64,000 bases of DNA from Microbacterium marinum (GTDB taxonomy: Bacteria > Actinomycetota > Actinomycetes > Actinomycetales > Microbacteriaceae), in the NCBI RefSeq assembly GCF_014204835.1, contig NZ_JACHMD010000001.1, positions 1,364,001 through 1,428,000 of the forward strand, in the 5' to 3' direction. Under the pieces are notes generated by a model, which searched no databases, was not told the origin of the DNA, and worked only from the letters and a program-made list of their open reading frames with translations. Position numbers and translations under genes: made by a program. Below, one piece after another: positions 60,522 to 64,000 of the stretch; positions within the stretch are counted from its first letter, which is position 1; each line of letters begins with the position of its first letter.

Positions 60522-61277
60522 TCAGGCGATCCAGGTCATGAGGGCGTCGGCCGCCGCATCCGGGTCGTCGCGGTGCGGGGAGTGTCCCGTGCCGGGAACC
60601 ACCGTCATGCTCACCACCGGATTCTGGAGGACGCTTTCGGCGAGCTCGCCGTCGAAGATCGAGTAGACCGCGGGGTCGCCCGCGATCACGTGCGTCGGGA
60701 CGGTGAGGCGCCGCGCCGCATCGCGGACGTCCCACGGGGTGTTCTGGACGCTCGTCTGCTCGACGGCATACCGGCTGGCCTGTTCGGCCGCGGTCGCCTT
60801 GAGCTCCACGTCGATGTCGTGCCAGTTCGGGTGCTCCGCGCGCACGGCCCGCGCGGAGGTGTCGGCGAAGGCACGCTCTTGACTGGCGCGGACCGTCGCC
60901 CGGTCGCGGTCGGCGAGGTGGATGGCCGGGTCGATGAGGACGAGTCTGCGCGCCCACGCGGGCGCGGTCGCGCTCGCGAGGGTCGCTGCCGCACCGCCGA
61001 GCGAGTGCGCGACGACGAGATCCCACGGTTCGTCGTCGTCGGCCGCGGTGTGCAGCAGATCGGCGGCGTACGCGTCGATCGTGTAGTCGAGGGTGCGGGG
61101 CGCTGCTCCGTGGCCGCGCAGGTCCACGGCATCCGCTCGCCAGCCCGCGTCGGCCAAGGCGACCGCGTACCGCCACATGAGCGCCGCGCTCGATCCCAGG
61201 CCGTGCACGAGGAGTGCGTGGCGAGGAGAACGGGGGTCGCCCCAACTGAGGCGGGGGAGGGTCACGGGAGCAGCCAT
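60522..61277 (-). CDS. Alpha/beta hydrolase
   Basis: 251 residues. LLVHGLGSSAALMWRYAVAL (oxyanion region), nucleophile elbow VVAHSLGGAAATLA with Ser near residue 92, and a late GTGHSPHRDDP supplying the His. A typical esterase/lactonase-like hydrolase of unknown substrate. TAGGCT (61289-61284) is six bases before the ATG. Confidence 0.86.
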   Translation of the reverse strand: MAAPVTLPRLSWGDPRSPRHALLVHGLGSSAALMWRYAVALADAGWRADAVDLRGHGAAPRTLDYTIDAYAADLLHTAADDDEPWDLVVAHSLGGAAATLASATAPAWARRLVLIDPAIHLADRDRATVRASQERAFADTSARAVRAEHPNWHDIDVELKATAAEQASRYAVEQTSVQNTPWDVRDAARRLTVPTHVIAGDPAVYSIFDGELAESVLQNPVVSMTVVPGTGHSPHRDDPDAAADALMTWIA

Positions 61278-61374
61278 ACGCTCAGCCTATTGAGCGTGGT
61301 GCCGTCTTGATCGCGGCGATCGCCTGGGGCGTCCATCCGGCCCTCGGATGCCGCGGACGGGAGAAGATGGTCGG

Positions 61375-61779
61375 GTGATCTCCACCGACCTGGCCCGAGA
61401 GCTGAGAGCGAGCGGCCTGGTCTGGCGGCCTCAGTCGGGTGATCGCTTTCAACTCGACGAGCCCGAGTTCGAGGCCGACGTCTACACCGTCAGCGAGATG
61501 ACCGTGGAGGCGCGGAGCTACCCGACGGGAGACCTCCTGGCCTTCAACGGGACGACCGAATGGGCGCTCGACTCCGTCGCGCTCGAGGACGCGCTGTGGC
61601 TGCCGTCGGAGGCACAGCTGCGGGAGATGCTCCGCGGAGCGTTCCGCTCACTGACCCGGCTTCCCGACATCCACGTCGTCGAGATCGAGGTCGACGGCCT
61701 CCGACACCGGTTCCCTCACCCCGAGCCCGCCGACGCGTACGCCCACGCCGTCCTGCTCCTGCTGCGCCGGGCCGCCTGA
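61375..61779 (+). CDS. Conserved actinobacterial protein of unknown function
   Basis: 134 residues from the GTG at 61375 (an ATG at 61348 is possible). ISTDLARELRASGLVWRPQS, FNGTTEWALDSVALEDALWL and PSEAQLREMLRGAFRSLTRL are strongly patterned and recall a conserved family sometimes mislabelled as pilus-assembly protein. Cytoplasmic, mixed alpha/beta. No gene on the same strand nearby helps with function. Confidence 0.7.
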   Translation: MISTDLARELRASGLVWRPQSGDRFQLDEPEFEADVYTVSEMTVEARSYPTGDLLAFNGTTEWALDSVALEDALWLPSEAQLREMLRGAFRSLTRLPDIHVVEIEVDGLRHRFPHPEPADAYAHAVLLLLRRAA

Positions 61780-61782
61780 GCC

Positions 61783-62988
61783 TCAGGTGATGACGGGCAC
61801 CGGCTCGGTGTCGGGGATGGGGCTCGCGTCGCGGCCGCGCAGGTCGGGGAAGCCGCGCACGAAGACGATCGCGACGAGCGTCCCGAGCATCGCGAAGCCC
61901 GCAGCGGCCCAGAACGCGCCGGTCGGGCCGACGCCGTCGATGAGGAACCCCGCGACGGCGGAGCCTGCGGCGGCACCGATGAGCTGTCCGGTGCCCATCC
62001 AGCCGTATGCCTCGGCGGTCTCGCTGAACTTCACGCTCGCACTCGTCATCGCGAACATGGCGGCGAGGGCAGGTGCGATGCCGATGCCGGCGACGAACAG
62101 CGACGCGCCCATCCACCACGCATTGAGGGAGACGACGATCGCGGTCACACCGACGGTGACGACGGCGAGCCGCCGCGCCATCGCCCACGGCCCGATCGGG
62201 ACGTGTCCGAACGTGAGGCCGCCGGCGAGACTGCCGACCGCGAACACCGCGAGCACGAGGCCCGCCTCGAGGCCGTCGTGCCCGAACGCCGCAACGACAC
62301 CCGCCTCGACCGCCGCGCATGCGCCGATGAGGAGGAACCCGGTGACCGTACCGAGCAGCACGACGGGCTTGCCGAGCACCCGGCCGAAGCCGCGGCGGCT
62401 GCGCGGGATCCGCACTCGGCCGACCTCGGGGGAGAGGATGAACCACGCGCACCCGCCGATGAGGATCGCGACGATCAGCAGGAGTGCCTCAACGGTGCCC
62501 ACCTGGGTCGCGACGAGCGTCGTGACGACCGGCGCGAGGATCCAGATGATCTCCTGCAGGCTCGCATCGAGCGAGAAGAGCGGGGTGAGCTGGCGGGACG
62601 TGACGATCTTCGGATAGATCGTGCGCACGGCGGGCTGGATTGGCGGGTTGGAGATACCGGCGAGGAAGCCGAAGACAATGAAGCCGGGCAGGCCCAGCGG
62701 CACGATCGCGAGGACGAGGATCGCGGCGGCGCAGACGGCGGCGGTGAGGGTCAGGACCCGGCGCATGCCCCAGATGCCCATCCACCGGCTCGTCACCGGT
62801 CCCGAGATCGCCTGACCGACGGATGCCGCGGCGAGGACGACCCCGGCGGCGCCGTACGAGCCGGTGGACTGTTCGACGTGGAGGAGCACGGCGAGGCTCG
62901 TCATTCCGCTGGGGAAGCGTGCCGTCAGCTGCGCCGCGATGATGCGCGCGACGCCGGGGGCGCGCAGAAGCTCCGAGTATCCCGCCAC
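61783..62988 (-). CDS. MFS transporter
   Basis: 401 residues, about 12 transmembrane helices. It begins MAGYSELLRAPGVARIIAAQ, with the loop 2-3 region SRWMGIWGMRRVLTLTAAV and LTFGHVPIGPWAMARRLAVV. Resembles drug-efflux or uncharacterised actinobacterial MFS proteins. Start GTG at 62988; TACGAT (63000-62995) is six bases upstream, so the mRNA should be leaderless. Confidence 0.85.
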   Translation of the reverse strand: MAGYSELLRAPGVARIIAAQLTARFPSGMTSLAVLLHVEQSTGSYGAAGVVLAAASVGQAISGPVTSRWMGIWGMRRVLTLTAAVCAAAILVLAIVPLGLPGFIVFGFLAGISNPPIQPAVRTIYPKIVTSRQLTPLFSLDASLQEIIWILAPVVTTLVATQVGTVEALLLIVAILIGGCAWFILSPEVGRVRIPRSRRGFGRVLGKPVVLLGTVTGFLLIGACAAVEAGVVAAFGHDGLEAGLVLAVFAVGSLAGGLTFGHVPIGPWAMARRLAVVTVGVTAIVVSLNAWWMGASLFVAGIGIAPALAAMFAMTSASVKFSETAEAYGWMGTGQLIGAAAGSAVAGFLIDGVGPTGAFWAAAGFAMLGTLVAIVFVRGFPDLRGRDASPIPDTEPVPVIT

Positions 62989-63206
62989 CGCTCAATCGTA
63001 CGGGGAACCGCCGACGGTGCTGGGGGCGGGAGCGGACGCGACACGCCCGACACGCCGCGACACGCCGTCTCCTCCGGATCGGGGTGTCGGAGGCCCCTCG
63101 TACCGTCCAACCTGTGGATGACTGCGAGGCAGCGGGTGTGAATTGCGCGTGATCCTGGCCTTTTCGAGCTCTCGGATTCGATCGCCGGGTGTGGATGAAA
63201 CGGTGG
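62989..63206. other. Gap upstream of the nrdH promoter region
   Basis: No gene seen. CGACACGCC is repeated three times around 63035-63070, and the stretch is less biased toward coding composition. The MFS promoter lies at its left edge. Confidence 0.5.
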
Positions 63207-63305
63207 ACAACATGTGTTGTACCTGTGGAGGACGGTGAGAAAACTACACGGATGTAACTACTAGCCCTTGTGGTGCCCCCCAGTGTCCGTACCCATATGT
63301 AGTAT
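63207..63305 (+). promoter_or_regulatory. nrdH promoter region with palindrome
   Basis: ACAACA-TG-TGTTGT at 63207-63220 resembles an NrdR box. TACA-CGGA-TGTA at 63245-63256 is a second dyad 37 bp downstream. TAGTAT at 63300-63305 is a strong -10. The local sequence is AT-rich for this genome, as expected for a controlled promoter. Confidence 0.5.
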
Positions 63306-63309
63306 TGAG

Positions 63310-63437
63310 CTCCCGGCGGGCAGTTGCCGGGAGAACAACAGATTTCCCCGGGGACGCAGGTTCCCGGATCCAGGTGGAGGGGACTCCGACAGCCGCGGCG
63401 AGCGGCATCGGATCCCGCAGATGAGAGAGGCCCGAAC
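63310..63437 (+). ncRNA. Structured 5' leader of nrdH (candidate)
   Basis: The predicted transcript start lies about 120 nt before the ATG, in contrast to the leaderless genes here. CTCCCGGC (63310-63317) pairs with GCCGGGAG (63326-63333), and further GC-rich stems follow (TTCCCCGGGGA region; GGATCC pairs). It may fold into a regulatory leader; no known riboswitch was recognised. Confidence 0.35.
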
Positions 63438-63671
63438 ATGGCGATCACCGTTTACACCAAGCCGTCCTGCGTCCAGTGCAACGCGACCTACCGCGCGCTG
63501 GATTCGAAGGGCATCGAGTACGACATCCTCGACCTGTCCGAGGACCCGGCGGCGCTCGAGCACGTGAAGTCGCTCGGCTACCTGCAGGCTCCGGTCGTCG
63601 TCACCGACGAGGACCACTGGTCGGGCTTCCGTCCCGACAAGATCGACGAGCTCGCCTCGCGCCTGGTCTGA
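63438..63671 (+). CDS. nrdH: NrdH-redoxin (glutaredoxin-like)
   Basis: 77 residues. MAITVYTKPSCVQCNATYRA has the CVQC active site at 11-14, and the C-terminal WSGFRPDKIDEL is diagnostic for NrdH. It delivers electrons from thioredoxin reductase to the class Ib ribonucleotide reductase. First gene of the nrdHIEF operon, preceded by a long leader. Confidence 0.95.
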   Translation: MAITVYTKPSCVQCNATYRALDSKGIEYDILDLSEDPAALEHVKSLGYLQAPVVVTDEDHWSGFRPDKIDELASRLV

Positions 63672-63674
63672 CCG

Positions 63675-64000
63675 ATGAGTGCGGCCGTCATGACCAACGT
63701 GCCGCTGCTCGTCTTCTTCTCGAGCGTGTCGGGCAACACGGCACGTTTCGTCGAGAAGCTCGGGATGCCGGCACGCCGCATCCCTCTCCACTCCACCGAA
63801 CCGCCGCTCCACATCGACGAGCCGTTCGTCCTCATCACCCCCACCTACGGGGGCGGGCAGGGACGCGGCGAGGAGAAGGGGGCGGTTCCCAAGCAGGTCA
63901 TCCGCTTCCTCAATGACGAGGACAACCGGAAGAACCTGCGCGGAGTGATCTCCGCAGGAAACAGCAATTTCGGTGACGCGTTCTGCGTCGCCGGGGACAT
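63675..64000 (+). CDS. nrdI: NrdI flavodoxin (cut by window end)
   Basis: The first 109 codons are present. [20 protein letters not shown] is the FMN phosphate loop, and [20 protein letters not shown] and [18 protein letters not shown] are NrdI-specific. NrdI supplies the oxidant that builds the dimanganese-tyrosyl cofactor of NrdF. The ATG at 63675 is close behind nrdH; a second ATG at 63690 is in frame. Confidence 0.93.
   Translation, partial: MSAAVMTNVPLLVFFSSVSGNTARFVEKLGMPARRIPLHSTEPPLHIDEPFVLITPTYGGGQGRGEEKGAVPKQVIRFLNDEDNRKNLRGVISAGNSNFGDAFCVAGD

Noticed and set aside
63310..63437. Cobalamin riboswitch before the nrd genes
   Set aside because: No B12-box sequence is visible, and the downstream enzyme is class Ib, which does not use B12.

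Overview
The window is about 70% GC, uses actinobacterial codons, and has the gene content of a member of the Microbacteriaceae, most likely Microbacterium. Supporting signs are Lsr2, NrdH/NrdI, the phage-holin/DUF3618 envelope operon, LysG/LysE, many promoters that sit only 6-7 nt before the start codon (leaderless transcripts), and a strikingly frequent GGATGCC/GGCATCC motif. Gene identities were read from the translations; no database search was run.

Layout. 1-5.0 kb: accessory segment with the end of a UvrA-like gene, an orphan IS3 orfA, two serine recombinases enclosing a VbhA-like antitoxin and Fic toxin pair, an unrecognised cytoplasmic protein and a small HTH protein. 5.2-12.9 kb: assorted metabolic genes (Gfo/Idh/MocA oxidoreductase, Dabb protein, lipoprotein, old yellow enzyme, S51-like peptidase, SDR, LysR regulator with divergent Asp/Glu racemase) with two decayed gene remnants. 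13.1-16.1 kb: envelope-associated three-gene operon closed by a strong terminator, an SDR, a rhodanese. 16.2-21.2 kb: heterodimeric ABC exporter, one half in a reading frame continuous with an unusual N-terminal membrane domain. 21.2-25.7 kb: SDR, ParA/MinD-like ATPase, coiled-coil protein, YCII remnant. 25.7-30.7 kb: LysG/LysE, Lsr2, a GAF-LuxR regulator and a DUF485-ActP acetate uptake pair.

30.7-39.5 kb: alkyltransferase-like protein with the catalytic Cys replaced by Ala, a very large degenerate SF1 helicase-like protein with a tiny overlapping gene behind it, MscL, FmdB, 5-formyl-THF cyclo-ligase, GalU, an acetyltransferase, a membrane coiled-coil protein and tRNA-Ala(CGC). 39.5-48.0 kb: two catabolic-looking operons, each next to a TetR regulator and a clear palindromic operator. 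One is class II aldolase, APH-like kinase and FAD glycerol-3-phosphate-dehydrogenase-like protein. The other is SDR, TetR, unknown, class III aminotransferase, MFS. 48.0-50.5 kb: Leu/Val/Phe dehydrogenase, methyltransferase, YbaK.

50.5-57.7 kb: histidine utilisation: an IclR regulator, then hutH-hutU-hutI, and hutG on the other strand. Together they convert histidine through urocanate, imidazolonepropionate and formiminoglutamate to glutamate. A 73-bp palindromic repeat occurs just before this region and again inside hutI, where it adds about 25 in-frame residues. 57.7-63.0 kb: AIG2-like protein, DUF445 protein, acyl-CoA dehydrogenase, hydrolase, conserved protein, MFS. 63.0-64.0 kb: a long structured leader and nrdH-nrdI, the start of a class Ib ribonucleotide reductase operon cut by the window end. 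No CRISPR array, rRNA or complete prophage was seen.
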